Counted from the first letter of the stretch, positions 11,341-23,498 are shown. The stretch: 64,000 nt of DNA from Lotus japonicus (GCF_012489685.1 NC_080042.1:52938066-53002065); one strand, 5' to 3'. Translations and numbers: made by a program. The notes: a model not told the origin generated them from the sequence alone.

Positions 11341-12120
11341 GTAACATAAGCTAAGACTCTCCGAAGCTACTCCTCATGAGCCACATCTCTACCTCCAGTA
11401 CCTGAGCGATGTCGCATAGAACATCATTCCAACAGAAGGGTAAGAACCTACATTGTATAAAATATAGCATAACAAAGAGCAAGTAAGCAATTCAGATCCT
11501 GCTTTATAAACTCTTCACATTGTCTTTAAAATCTGAGTGATTATAATATTTTCTCTCAAGACAGTTTCACAATTCTTATTAATGTTTCGGAAAATTATAA
11601 GCTTAAAGAAGAATAATAATTCGACTTTACCACAACAGCAAAACAATTCACCAACAAATCACGAAACACATAAAACCACTGAAAACGTGAAACTTAGTGT
11701 GTGAGACTATAATGTATGCATGTGGTACCAATTGTTAACCTTAGCAGTATCACCGCGTCCACTCCAGACAGTTAACCACCAATGAAGTCCACGCCAGACT
11801 TCCAGAACCACTCCAGTTCTGGGACAAACCTCAGTTTTCCGATGAAAATCGACACGTTGCCTCTTGACTAAATGAAGTATATTTCGTGCAAAAACTCATA
11901 AATTAAAACATGCAATTTGAGACCACTCCAGCCCCAAATATATAACATATTTTCTCACCAAATTCCATAACGGAAATCACACCAAAATAACACTTCAATA
12001 TAATTATCAAATCATTCACTATTCCACCGACAAACTAGCAACACAAAATCATCAAATGTCTCATATCAATTACTAGAACCAGTTCCAGAATCAATCACAA
12101 AAATAAGCAGAAACATAGCA

Positions 12121-12655
12121 AACTTGCAGATAATTCCGGTACTAAAAGTGCACTCCAAAAATTATGAAAATTTTACCAAACATAGCGTTATACTTTAGCT
12201 TTCATACAAAATTGGTTTCACCCAATTTGGAATTCTGTAGAGAGTTATGCTCTCTACAGCACAGGCTGTTAGGGTGTCTGCGAGCAGAAACAGAGTGAAC
12301 TTGCAGATAATTCTGGTATTGAACCAGCAATCCAAAAATTATGAAAATATTACCCAATATAACCCTATGAGTTAGCTTTCATACAAAATTAGTTTCACTC
12401 AATTCGGAATTCTTTAGAGAGAGTTATGCTCTCTACAACACAGGCTGCTAGGGTGTCTGCGGGCAGAAACAGAATGAACTTGCAAATGATTCTTGTATTG
12501 AACTGGCAATCGAAAAATTATGAAACTATTACCCAACATAGCCCTATGAGTTAGCTTTCATAAAAAATTGGTTTCACTCAATTTGGAATTCTGTAGAGAG
12601 AGTTATGCTCTCTACAACACAGACTGTTAGGGTATCTGCGGGCAAAACAGAACAG
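12121..12655. repeat. Three tandem repeats of about 178 bp
   Basis: Units begin at 12121, 12298 and 12477, each starting AACTTGCA and ending in CTGTTAGGGT-like then GGGCAGAAACAGA-like sequence. Each contains the short inverted motif AGAGTTATGCTCTCTACA. Divergence between units is roughly 10-20%. The period (177-179 bp) is close to satellite monomer length. Confidence 0.92.
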
Positions 12656-15323
12656 AACCCAATTTTCCCCGGAACCTCAATTTCGCTCAAAATCAATTTT
12701 GCTCACCACATGTTAACACTCAACACAGTCTCTCAGTTCTGAATTTTCAAAGAAGATGGGGGTTCCTTCATGTTAAACTCAACCTCTGTTATTCTACAAT
12801 TATACAAGGTAAATTCAAACCCTTACCTTTTATGACACCGGTACAAAGCCTCCTTGACCCTTTTCTTCTTGAAGATCAAATTCTAGGTTTTCTCCACCTT
12901 TTCTCCTCTCCTTCACCTTTCACGTGTTCCTCTGTTCTGCTGCTTCTCTAATCCTAATTTTCTTTCTTTCCTTCTACTTATATTAGCGGGCTCCACTCCA
13001 TATATCACAATAAAATCCAAAAATCTTATTTATCTATATCACATAATTATTTAATAAAATCACTTAATTATCATCTAATTAAATCACGTAATCACATAAT
13101 CATCAAATTAAATCACATAAATTATCAAATTACCATATAACATAATAATTAAAATAAAATAATAAATAACCTAATAACGAAAAGTGGGGTGTTACCCCTT
13201 ATGGCTGTTGCCAGGTAACAATTGGGCGGGCAACTGACTTAACATCAACGTCAATCTTTATAAAGCCTCTTACAAATTGTTCCATCCCATATGGGCATTC
13301 CTTCCACCAAACTTTTATCCATGTAAATAACATGTAAAAATGTGATTCCCATACATCTTCCACAACAAAGGGCTGATCATTAAATATCGAGTTATTCCGT
13401 GCCAACCACACCACCCAAATTAACGCATAAGGAATTAAGTCCCACAAGACTTTTGAGGTGCTTCTGCGCAAAGACCCCCATTCTAGCAGAATTCCTTGAA
13501 GCGAGTCATGAACAGACCACCACACGCCCTCCCTGAGAAGCACAGCTGCCCATAGCTTCCACACCTTTGGACAATGCAAAAAAATATGAGCTACAGTTTC
13601 AGATTATGTGAAACAAAAACAACACGTCACACCCTCCTCTAAAGCCACCCCGCGCCTTGCCAAATTCACCTTTGTGGCCACCCTGTTTTTTTGTACCTGC
13701 CATAAAAATAAAGCAATTTTTGAAGGTAAGATAGGCTTTAAATTTTTTGGAACAAACCATCCCTCCTCTGTGAACCACCGCGCCTCCACTACTGCACATA
13801 AGGATTTCACACTAAAGAGTCCCATATTATCATGCTTCCAAACCATACAATCAACATCCGCTCTTACTCCTTGTTTGGGAACCAATTGCTGAATAACCAT
13901 CTGAAACTCTTCATATTGCTGTTGTTCCCACCCCAAAAAATCCCTCTGGAAAGCTAGATTCCACTCCCACTTGTAACCCGATCTTGTGCCACACTCCAAT
14001 ATCGTTGCTTTTTTATTAGATGCTAAAGCAAACACACGAGGAAAAACAATTCTGAATGGACCAGGTCCAGCCCAGTGATCAATCCAAAATAGCACACCCG
14101 CCCCTCTCCCTACCTGACATGCTAAACCATCCCTGAATACACTCCCCACCAAACCACTTTCACGCCAAACTGCACACACGTCTGCTAATGGCTTAGACAT
14201 TTTTTTTCTGAAACAAGCTGTCTAAATTTAAAGAAATTAGATCCATAGACAAGCCATATTTTTTACAAATCACAACTCGCCACAAAGCCTCCTTTTCCCG
14301 CCCAAATCGCCACACCCACTTCAACAACATTGCTTTATTTTTCCATTCAAGAAAACCCACTCCCAAACCACCATATCTAGATCCCTTACATATATCTTCC
14401 CATGCCACCCAAATTATTTTGTTTTCACCCAAAGATCCTCCCCACAAAAAACGTCTCATGATCTCTCCATTCGCAAGATAACCCCCTTTGGAGCTCTATA
14501 GAGAGCCATGTAATATAACGGGACAACATTCAAAACAGATTTCACAAGCACCAATCTCCCGCTTAAAGAAAAAAAGCGAGAACTCCACAAGCTTAATTTA
14601 GCTGCCATATTTTCTAAAACTGAGGTCCAAAATGACATCCTTCTAGGATTACCTCCAAGAGGTGAGCCAAGATACAAAAAAGGAAGCGTACCTATTTTAA
14701 AATTCCACCACGCTGCTGCTTCTTGAACCACGGCTGGGAGAGCATTCACTCCATATACCGCAGACTTGTTGAAATTTATTTTTAAGCCTGAGCAGAACAG
14801 AAATACCTCAACCGCCAGAGCCAATTCCTCAAACTGACTTTGAAAACATTCTGTAAAAATCAAAGCATCATCTGCAAACTGTAAGTGATTTAGTCTGAGT
14901 CCCGGAGCTACTTCCACCCCACATTGAGCATCACCTTCTAATAATTGATTTAGCATACACGAAATCCCATTCGCCACTATATTAAAAAGTAGAGGAGATA
15001 AAGGATCACCCTGCCTCAGGCCTTTCTCAATGGTAAAAAATTCAGACGGCGATCCATTTACCAAAACGGCCAAAGAAGTAGTTGACACGCAAGTTTGTAC
15101 CCATCTAATCCATCTTCTGCCAAAACCCATCTCTTGTAGAAGCTCCAGCAGAAAACCCCACTCAACATTTTCATATGCTTTTGCAAAATAAATTTTAAAT
15201 AATAATCCTCCTTGCGTATTTGAACACATAGAATGCACTACCTCATTAGCAATCAACGAACAATCAGCAATCTGACGCCCTGCTGTAAATCCAAACTGAT
15301 TTTGAGTTAACAGACCTGGTAGG

Positions 15324-15688
15324 TGTTGGGTCCAGGTGGGCCAGCATCCTGCCTGCAGGTAGCATTCGAAACGGGGCGCTGTCTGCTACGCTATAAGAAA
15401 TAACGTTGCGCCCTCACTAACACCAATTGGTTTTGGCGTAGTGGTAAGCGCGTGATCCTACAAGTGGTATCAGAGCCAGGTCCCGTGTTCGAATCCCACG
15501 GAAGGCATGCTGTGCAGCTAGTTTGGCTGGCAGGTGCTGGGGGGGGGATTGTTGGGTCCAGGTGGGCCAGCATCCTGCCTGCAGGTAGCATTCGAAACGG
15601 GGCGCTGTCTGCTACGCTATAAGAAATAACGTTGCGCCCTCACTAACACCAATTGGTTTTGGCGTAGTGGTAAGCGCGTGATCCTACA
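15324..15688 (+). mobile_element. TRIM (terminal-repeat retrotransposon in miniature), intact
   Basis: Two identical 139-bp LTRs (15324-15462, 15550-15688), both TGTTGGG...CCTACA, flank an 87-bp internal region. The PBS TGGTATCAGAGC (15465-15476) is two bases after the 5' LTR. A polypurine tract GGGGGGGGGA (about 15540-15548) precedes the 3' LTR. The target duplication GTAGG is perfect (15319-15323, 15689-15693). It inserted in the RT region of LINE ORF2. Identical LTRs indicate a recent event. No coding capacity. It also carries Pol III-like boxes. Confidence 0.96.
15434..15496 (+). promoter_or_regulatory. tRNA-like Pol III A and B boxes across the TRIM 5' LTR/internal border
   Basis: TGGCGTAGTGG (15434-15444) matches the A-box consensus TGGCNNAGTGG at all fixed positions. 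TGTTCGAATCC (15486-15496) matches the B-box consensus GGTTCGANTCC except at one base. The distance between them (about 42 nt) is in the tRNA/SINE range. The A box is in the LTR and the B box in the internal region, so the 3' LTR has only an A box. Function is inferred only from the motif match. Confidence 0.5.
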
Positions 15689-17494
15689 GTAGGACCAAGC
15701 TCAGTCTAACTGACAACACTTTTGATAACAGTTTGTACACACTGCCAATCAAGCTGATAGGCCTATAATCTGAAATCTCTTACTGTTGATTCCCTTTAGG
15801 AATGAGTGCAATGAAAGTAGAATTTAAGCCCTTTACAAGCTTCCCTGACTGATGAAAATCATTGAAGAAATTAAGCAGATCCTCCTTCACTAAATTCCAA
15901 AAATTTTTAAAAAAATCCATGCTAAAACCATCCGGACCTGGTGCTCTATTTCCATCAAAAAATTTCACTACTTACCATATTTCTTCCAGTGAAAAAGTAG
16001 CTTCTAATAAGTGATTCTCAGCTTCTGACACCTTCCTCAAGTACATATTTTCAAAACAAGGCCTTGACACATCTGTCATCCGGAAAATTTTTTGGAAGTG
16101 ATCCCTCATAGCCTCTTTGATATCTGATGGTGATGTTAGAGTCCTTCCCTGATACTTTAGCTGAGTGATATTTTTCTTTACAGTGCGCACCTTACAGAGT
16201 CGGTGGAAATACTTAGTATTCCTATCTCCCTCCTTCAGCCATCGCACCCTTGATTTTTGTCTCCATACTCTTTCCTCCTCACGATAAGCTCTCCATAATG
16301 CCTCTAGAATATCCCTCCTCTCCTTTGTCAAGACCTGAGTCCACCCCTGAGTCTCCAAATCCCCCATGACCTCCTGCAATCTACCCTCTAAAGATACAAT
16401 TTTTTCTACACCCCAAGCCCCTTTCCCCTTGCGCCAATCTCTAATTTCACCCTCAGTCCCTTTAATTTTTGTTGCAGGACATATCCGGACCATCCTTGAT
16501 ATACATCAGATTGCCACCACTTCACCACCAACTCATTAAAATCATCCTCCTCCACCCAATGATTAAAATAATGAAAAGGTTTAGGTCCAGCATCAGGCAT
16601 ACCAAACAGCAAACCTACTGCCCTGTGATCAGAAACATTCCAGGCAAAAACTGATTGATTAATATTGGAAAAAGATAACAGCACCTCATCAGTCACAAGC
16701 CAGTGGTCCAAACGACTCCATAAGCCACCATTCCGACCAGAATACCAAGTATATTTACCATTTAGCAGTAGTAAATCTGTTAAGCTACAGTCATGAACAA
16801 ACTGCTGAAAAGTCATATCACTTGTATCTAGTGCTCCACCTGTCGAGCGTTTAGAACCCAAAAGCATTGCATTGAAATCACCACCAAGAAAAACCATTCC
16901 ACCATGGCCCATAACATGTACTTTTAAAGCCTCGAAAAATTTCCTACGCTCCATCAATGTATGCGGTCCGTAAACATTTCCAACTAAGATTGGATCATCA
17001 TGGTTTAGTATCTCAAGAGTTAAGAAAATAAAGCACGTATCTTTCACCACAGACAATACGCGAATGCTGTTTTCCTTCCACAAACACATGAGGCCACCCG
17101 CTGTCCCTTCAGAATATACCTCAGCATGGTTCATCTGCAAGCCCTGCGCCCAAGTAGTGATTGTTTAAAACGTAATTCAGGCTTCCACTGTAAAATAGCT
17201 TTCTTTACTGCTTCCCTCTTCGTTGTGGCTCCCAATCCCCGCACATTCCAAGAGAGCCACGGACCCGACATGTCAATTAAGGTGAGGGTGATTTTCACGA
17301 ATTTGAGCTTCCAATCCTTTTAGCATCAAAGCTTCTGATCCGCGTGATTTGATTCCTAACCGTTTCCCAATCAACCAAGCCCTTTGCGCGCGTGTCGACA
17401 CTCCGTCTTCTCCGGGAACAGGCTCTAGGAAATCACCAGGCAGAGGTTAAGGCTTGTTTTTGCTCCCTTTCGGACGACCTCGCTGTGAGCTTTT

Positions 17495-19667
17495 CTATGA
17501 GGGGTTCGAACTTGGTGAGGGCTTTTCAAAGGGAATAACCGGTGCTGATTTTGGCGTGAGAGAATTATCTTCTTCACGCACAGCAGGTAGGACGACTACA
17601 AAGGTAATATCTTTGCGCACAATTTGATGAGGAGATGTGTGGATAAAGAGTTGACGTTGCACAGGTTTTTTTTCTTCTGAAGCAGAAGTTATCGATGTTG
17701 CAGAAGCTGGTCCAATTCTAATTAATTCGTGTTTTTCCTTTAGACTCACAAACAAACACGCCTTTGGAACTTGTTCAAGTGATTTTCGTGGGTCCCAATA
17801 AGTAGAGCATGAGGAATATTGAAACAAATCTTGAGTGCTGAAGGAGTAACCAGTAACAGTATATTTTTTATCTGAAACAATATCCTGAGTTTGAATACTT
17901 TTGTAACAGATTTGCTTTCCATTAATTTTGATTCTATCTGCATTTAAATTCGAAATCCAGCCCTCAATCTCGTCCTTTGTGTAAGATGACGCTTGATTTT
18001 GAAAAAATCTCAGCCTTCGCCGGAAAGTCCACCCGCACGTTCGCCGGAGCATCTCCTGTCGCCATCCCTGTATCATGTACAGGTTCTGCGCTACCAACCT
18101 TCATCATGTCCAGTTTTTCCAGTCGAATTGTTTGCAGCCCCTCCATGTTTCCATCCCTATAAACTTCATCCTCTTCATCGGATGTTACGTCAATAGCAGC
18201 TTCATAGTTCTTCTCCATATTTTCTGCTCCATCTCTGTCTTTCTTGTTTTCAAATCCATCTTCTGACTGGAAATCATCCTCAGAATTATATATCTTTATG
18301 GGCGTGGATGGCTTAAATTCAGCCTTACCGAAATCATATGCTGTGTTGTTTTTACCCACCAAAATGATGCAAGAGGTTCCATTCACATCAACCGCCATCG
18401 TAAAGCAATGAAGAAGAGGGTGATTCATGCGAACCAGAATGCTTGCAAAGTCAACCCGATGCCGAAACTCAGTTGCATTGTCCATTTCCACAAAACCTCC
18501 TAATCTGTTCCCGACAGCAGTGAAGAATGATTCAGACCACAGTCCTAACGGAACTTGCCACAATCGGATCCAAAAAGGATGAGCAACGTCGTAGGTGAAC
18601 AAAGTGCATGGTTGTATGTCAGTCAATTTCTGTTCCAGGAAAATTCCGCATTCTGAAATTGTTGTCTCCTTCTCTTCCTTAGTTTCAAACTCTAGAACGA
18701 CCTCATTCGCTCCTAGCGGAATTAACCGGAAACTAAACAAGCCAATTTGAGTGAACTCCTCTTGTAAGACATCCACTGGCTTTGTTACAAGCGTTCGAGC
18801 TCGTGCACAGCGATGAAACCAATGTTCATCCAAATCAGAAGCAGAAAGACGTATATGTTGTGCTGTTGCATTTTGAAACTCCTGTGCCTGCGTATAATTT
18901 TCGTTTTTTTGAACGCTGTTATCTGGCGCTTTGTTATTTTGGTTCTGCATTACTTTTGGTTTCCATACCTTTGACATAGGTTGCTTCATCTTGTTGCGTT
19001 CCTGAACCGATTATGTGGAATTTACAGAGGCTTGCTTGATATTTGCTCTTTTGACCACAAGGTAATTAGCATCCAAACGCATTCCATCAAACATTCGTAT
19101 CGCTTTCGAAGCCTCTTCGTCATTCTGAAAGCGAACAAAACCATAGCGGAAACGTCGTTGTAATTTCTGTTTGAATTGAACGAACACATCTCGCACCCTT
19201 CCAGCTCTCCCAAAGATTGACCTTCATTTCATCAAGGTTATCCGGTCACCCAGTCCGTCGACATAAACCGAGAACGACTCCCCCTTCTCCTTTGAATTTT
19301 GATGTGAATTCCTCTGACCTTCATGCACATTGCCCTGTTCTTGTTGTTTCAGATTTATGTCCCTTGTTTTGCGATAATTTCCCTGTCTCTGTTGACGAAA
19401 ACTCCCCACTTTGCCTGAGTATTTTCCCACTTCGCCGCTAAACGGCAAGCTGGTATTTTGGAAACGATGCAGGGGAGCAGCTCGCCCTTGACCATGGTTG
19501 CGATAAACCCTCCTTCTGCCCTGCTGAGTCCGCTGCACATGATGATTATTCCACCGATAATACCTGCCATCCCTCCCAATCGACTCCGACGTTGTCCGTT
19601 GACGGAACCACCGTGGGTAAGGCTCCCACCCAGAGCCTCTCTCTCTACTCTCTATCTCTCTAGCCAT
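17495..19667 (-). pseudogene. LINE ORF1: RRM plus DUF4283-like nucleic-acid-binding protein
   Basis: Start ATG at 19667. An Arg/Gln-rich N-terminus leads into an RRM (FSVYVDGL near 19270; RNP1-like RYGFVRF near 19150). A DUF4283-like domain follows (about 18850-18400, with WFHRC and the FWIRLWQVP-type motif), then an acidic linker. In-frame stops at about 19224 and 19011 and a frameshift near 18000 break it; the last part is read in another frame to 17495. In plant L1s this protein binds the element RNA. The same domain pair is seen in the second LINE at 22435-23498. Confidence 0.85.
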
Positions 19668-19679
19668 AATTCAAGACTT

Positions 19680-20070
19680 TTTTTTTAAAAAACTTTACAG
19701 CATCAATATTTTTTTATTTTAATTTTCCTGAAAAAATATTTTTTATTTTGTATATATTTGAAGTAATTCAAATTTTAATTCAAAATTCATATTACATATA
19801 ATTTTTATAACAATATAAAAAGCAAAAAACTATATAAATTTCGAAATATATACAAAATAAAAACGAAATAGGAATTAAAAACACATTAATTATTATTTTT
19901 GAAGGAATAAAATATTAATTATTTGTCTATCCAATTAAGGATAAATAGAATCAATAATATGTCCAGTTCGAAAAAGAATCAATAATATGTCAAGCTATAA
20001 AAGGGGGAATGTAAATATTAATTTTGTTTGAAAATCAAATCAATCAATACCAATATCAATATCATCAATA
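19680..20070. other. AT-rich intergenic stretch
   Basis: Begins with the putative LINE target duplication. No coding or structural signal was found beyond homopolymeric A/T runs. Confidence 0.6.
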
Positions 20071-20747
20071 TCAATATATATTAGAAAAGACGAACTTCTA
20101 TCAGACTGATTTAGTGAAATGGCAGAACCAGGTTAATTCTCATAAAAAAAAAATCCACGTGTTATTCTCAGTTTAATTTTCATAAAAAAAATTCACATGT
20201 CATTAAATTAGATAGCTTCTTTTCTGTTGTATTATTTTATCTTGAAACCGAATTTTAAAAGATTTTCCCTAATAATCTAAGATTTACCTAGATTACTCCT
20301 TACTAAATTTATTTCCAAAACAAATCTTGAAACCATTTTCATTATCTCTTTAAATTAGGAAAATTCTCAGGCCTAATTTTCTGCATATTTACAGGAATCC
20401 CTTGATTTCTCCTTTTATTCTTTCTCATGATCTACAATATAAAAATAAAATATGTAGTGCTAAGATTATAATCAATTAAAATTTTAAAATATTTTCCCTA
20501 ATTATCTAAGATACTGCATCAGCTATCTCCTCCCCTATATATCAGTATATATTAGAAAAGAATTAGATAGCTTCTCTTCTGTTGACACCTGTTCTCTGAT
20601 TCCAAAACAAATCTTGAAATCGAATTTTAAAATATTTGCTCTAATTATCTAAGATTTAAATGAATTTACATAATCACTTTCATAATTAATTGATGTATCA
20701 AATACAAAAGACATATTCGTCGTGCAATGCACGAGAAAAAACACTAG
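20071..20747 (+). mobile_element. Non-autonomous Helitron candidate (677 bp)
   Basis: Starts A|TCAATATATATTAG and ends with the hairpin CGTGCAATGCACG (20721-20733), 10 nt, then CTAG (20744-20747), which is the plant Helitron 3' structure. There are no TIRs, TSD or coding capacity. The 3' flanking base is A where T is usual, so the end may be off by one base. An internal TATATATTAGAAAAG near 20548 repeats the 5' end, suggesting nesting or internal duplication. Confidence 0.6.
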
Positions 20748-21224
20748 ATTAATAGATTAATCAATTAAGAAAAACCAAAATTTCGAAAATAAATAATTTT
20801 CCACTCCAAAAATATTTATAAATATTTTCAGATAATTTTCATTATTTTTATGACCCATATTTTAAATTTCAAAAATGTATTCCCAAGATATAGTTTTCAA
20901 ACTACCTTTTTATCTTTTAATCAAAATAATTCCACAACATTCTAGAATTTTTTTATTTTTAACAAAAATAAATATTTTTAATTATATATGCAAATAATTT
21001 TATTTCAAAATATCATCCTCTTTTTAATTTTTAAAAGATTTGGTTTAGATTTATGGAAAAACCCCTAAAGAAAACCAAATTAAATCTTTTAACCCACTTT
21101 TTCTCTCTCTCTCCTAGTCATCAATCTCGAAAATCATGAAATTAATAAGATTATTTTTATTTTTATTTTTATGACTTATATAATTAATGAAATAATTATC
21201 CTAAGTCTAATTCTAATAAATATT
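20748..21224. other. AT-rich intergenic stretch
   Basis: No gene or recognisable repeat. A short CTCTCTCTC run lies near 21102. Confidence 0.6.
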
Positions 21225-22434
21225 CATAAGACCAAGATTTGGTCAGGTGGTACAACTCTATGTTTTGATGATAACAAATTTATTATTGTGTATGAACAAT
21301 TATGGTACTCTAACGTTTATCTTTTTAAAGTGCGATAAACAAGCTCTAACTCTGATTAAAAGTCGTATATATATATCAGAACATGAAGACCCAAGAGTAA
21401 CCAATTTAACGTTTCTGCATTCACTACGTTCTTTTGAATGGTTGCAAACGCTTCAGGTGTTCTGAAGATTAAAGCTCTGATGTGGACTCTGAAAGATTCA
21501 AGCTCTAAAGCTCTGAGGACCAGATGTTCTGAGGAACGGTCCAGAAGCTGAAGACTTGGAAGCTCTGAAGTCCAAGAGTAAGCTGGCTCTCAAGACCAGA
21601 AGCACTTCATGTTCTGAAGACCAGATGTTCTGATGAACGGTCCAGAAGCAGAAGTTCTGAAGGTCAGAGGATCCAAGCTTCCTTCTGACTCTGATCACAC
21701 AACTTCACAAGTTCCAACATGAAGCGTCGTCCAATATCAAGAGTCAACTAGGCTAAGGCAATGTCATTGTCATTCGTACAAAAGCAAATGTATTATTCTG
21801 ACCGCTTTACCTACAACGTTCAACCATAGCAGGCTTTGTAAATTCCAGCATTGCCCTCCAACGGATAGATTGTTTCAAAGGAAACAACCTCAACACCTTG
21901 GAGTATTTAAAGGCTAAAGATAGCAGAAATTAGCTAAGAAACTATTTGTGCATACAAGTGAAAAACCTTCAAGCGAATACCTTAGCAATATTTTCTTCAT
22001 TGTTCTTATAGTGTTTACTTCTGCTTGTCTTAGAAGCATTTTTGTGTAAACCAAAACCTTCACAAACTCTGTTTGTAGTTCCTTGAGAGATCGGTGAGGT
22101 CAGTATTCTTGAGAAGACTAAGACAAGGTTGTCTTGGTGTTGCTAGTTCTTAGATTTGTTAGTTACTTAGCAAGGTGTGCTAGTGCAGTTGTAACAATCT
22201 TTGAATAGTGGATTACCTTCATTCTAAGAAGGAAGAAATCACCTTAACGGGTGGACTGGACTAGTTTGAGTGATTCATCAAGTGAACCAGGATAAAATCC
22301 TTGTGTGCTTTTCTTTATCTCTCATCTTTAGCACTTTATATTCTTTCACCGAAAATATTGTCGAGAGAAAGCGGTTAAACTTCAAAACCCTATTCAACCC
22401 CCCCCCCCCCCTTCTAGTGTTTTTCATACCTTCA
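21225..22434 (+). repeat. Sirevirus solo LTR (about 1210 bp)
   Basis: Ends with the family signature poly-C, CTTCTAGTGTTTTTCATACCTTCA. The start is degraded (CATAAGACC instead of TGTAAGACC). It aligns along its whole length with the solo LTR at 38485. There is no PBS or internal region. Flanking pentamers ATATT and TTTGT do not match, so it probably arose by ectopic recombination or suffered a flank deletion. The right side continues directly into LINE ORF1 coding sequence. Confidence 0.85.
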
Positions 22435-23498
22435 TTTGTGAGGTTCAAATTTACACAGGATGCAGAGGAAGCCATTGGCATGAACTCCAGAATCCTTTTG
22501 AGGAATCGTATTCGGGTTACGATGGCTACGTTTCCCTCTACAGGAAGACATGACTCATCCAAACAGAGCCCAGTTAGCAATATACATGTTAAACCCAATG
22601 TTAGAAATAAAAAGGTGTGGGTCACTAAACAAGCCACTCAAGCGTCTCTGGAGGATACTAAGACTGTCTACCGGACAAGTGAAGATGACCTTTCTTGGGT
22701 GGGGAAGCTGTTGATCGCCTCGCTGAGAGGTACACAGTGCATATATGATATTCAAAGGCAATTGGACGATCAAGGTGTGCCTGCAAAGGTAAGGCCACTG
22801 GGAGCCAACGAAGTGGTGATTGCGTTTGAAGATAACGTACGGAGCATGGTGTTCCTAAGTAGTGAGGCCAACATTCTAGCAGACTACTGTGCCATGCTCA
22901 AACCGGCGACTCCGGGCTCGTTACCCTCGGGCCACCTCTTCTGGATAAAGCTGAGAAATGTCCCGCTTGCAGCATGGAAGCGTTCTTTCTTAACCTTGAT
23001 GGGGATCCTAGTGGGGACCTTCGTTTGTCTTGACGAGAATACAATCTTTCGCAACCGACTGGATTATGCCAGATTACTTGTTATTTTGACCACGCCAAGC
23101 ATTAAAAATAAAGTCCTGGATGTGATCATTGACGATGTAGCCACCAAGATTTGGCTTGAGGTTGAACAAGATAAAGAAAGGGCACTGGCAACGGGTGAAG
23201 ATTCGTTCTGGTGCTCGCGTTCAAAATCAAATAGAGGGGATTCGTCTTGCTTCTCAGGGATGGTGGTTCAAAAGACAGTGGACTCCTCTAAAGCCTTATC
23301 GGGTCTGGTGGGGGGAAAACCGGAGGAAGCTGGAGTTACGGTGGCCTGGGATTTGTGCTCTACGGTTGCCGGAGTTTTGGGATCCGACACTGCTGGGTCC
23401 ACTCTATCTGACGAAGTTGATGAGGTTGGTGTGGGTCATACATGCCTGGTCATGACAAGGACGCTCCCCTTGGTGGCTCCCACAATTGAGATGAAATT
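22435..23498 (+). pseudogene. Second LINE, ORF1 fragment (RRM end plus DUF4283)
   Basis: Begins in the RRM (FVRFKFTQDAEEAIG, compare FVRFQNDEEASKAI in the first LINE), then a linker, then a DUF4283-like domain with GANEVV and FWIKLRNVP motifs. The same open frame starts upstream at an ATG at 22270 inside the solo LTR and runs past 23498 into the adjacent LTR to 23565, so a chimeric 431-codon ORF exists. The LINE N-terminus has been lost to the LTR on the left, and the rest (endonuclease, most of RT) has been lost to element D on the right. Confidence 0.82.

Larger units (their letters stand above)
10858..13196. mobile_element. Solo-LTR-like insertion (2339 bp) in the LINE
   Basis: Bounded by TGTAACACCCC and GGGGTGTTACC, flanked on both sides by CCTTA (10853-10857, 13197-13201), and it splits LINE ORF2 just before RNase H. 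TGTAACACC...GGTGTTACA ends are typical of Ty3/gypsy LTRs in legumes, and here the last base is changed. No protein domain is visible inside. It has an (AAT)n tract and three 178-bp tandem repeats. Solo LTR is preferred; a non-autonomous element with 10-bp TIRs is the alternative. Confidence 0.65.
10438..17271 (-). pseudogene. LINE ORF2: endonuclease, RT, zf-RVT, RNase H (broken)
   Basis: Starts at ATG 17271 with the plant L1 endonuclease opening SWNVRGLG. Endonuclease continues to about 16480, with SDHRAVG near its end. RT carries APGPDGF (about 15935), DYRPISLIG (about 15760), FADD (about 14870) and the thumb motif SLSGRL. A zinc-binding zf-RVT region follows (13200-13700), then RNase H (10438-10853: NVDG, EAEV, ESDS, GNAEADEL). 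Lesions include frameshifts near 16470, 14456 and in an A8 run at 14196-14205, stops near 17133, 15969, 15780 and 13602, and two later insertions. Without the insertions it is about 1370 codons, normal for plant L1 ORF2. Confidence 0.9.
9800..19679 (-). mobile_element. L1-type LINE (LINE-1 of this window), nearly full length
   Basis: A non-LTR retrotransposon on the minus strand: ORF1 with RRM and DUF4283-like domains, ORF2 with endonuclease, RT, zinc-binding domain and RNase H, a CAA/CAG-rich 3' region, and a tail seen as a T run at about 9798-9807. The flanks T7A5CT3 (about 9784-9799) and T8A6CT3 (about 19680-19695) are a plausible imperfect target duplication, which would make the 5' end complete. 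Removing two later insertions (10858-13196, 15324-15688) leaves about 7.2 kb, a normal plant L1 size. Multiple stops and frameshifts show it is dead. Confidence 0.88.

Noticed and set aside
12121..12655. CRISPR-like direct repeats
   Set aside because: The three units are contiguous 178-bp tandem repeats without unique spacers, in a plant genome.
15434..15510. A tRNA gene inside the TRIM
   Set aside because: A- and B-box motifs are present but no acceptor stem or normal anticodon arm can be drawn; reported as Pol III-like boxes only.
17964..19688. Numerous short plus-strand ORFs opposite LINE ORF1
   Set aside because: Shadows of the minus-strand RRM/DUF4283 coding sequence.
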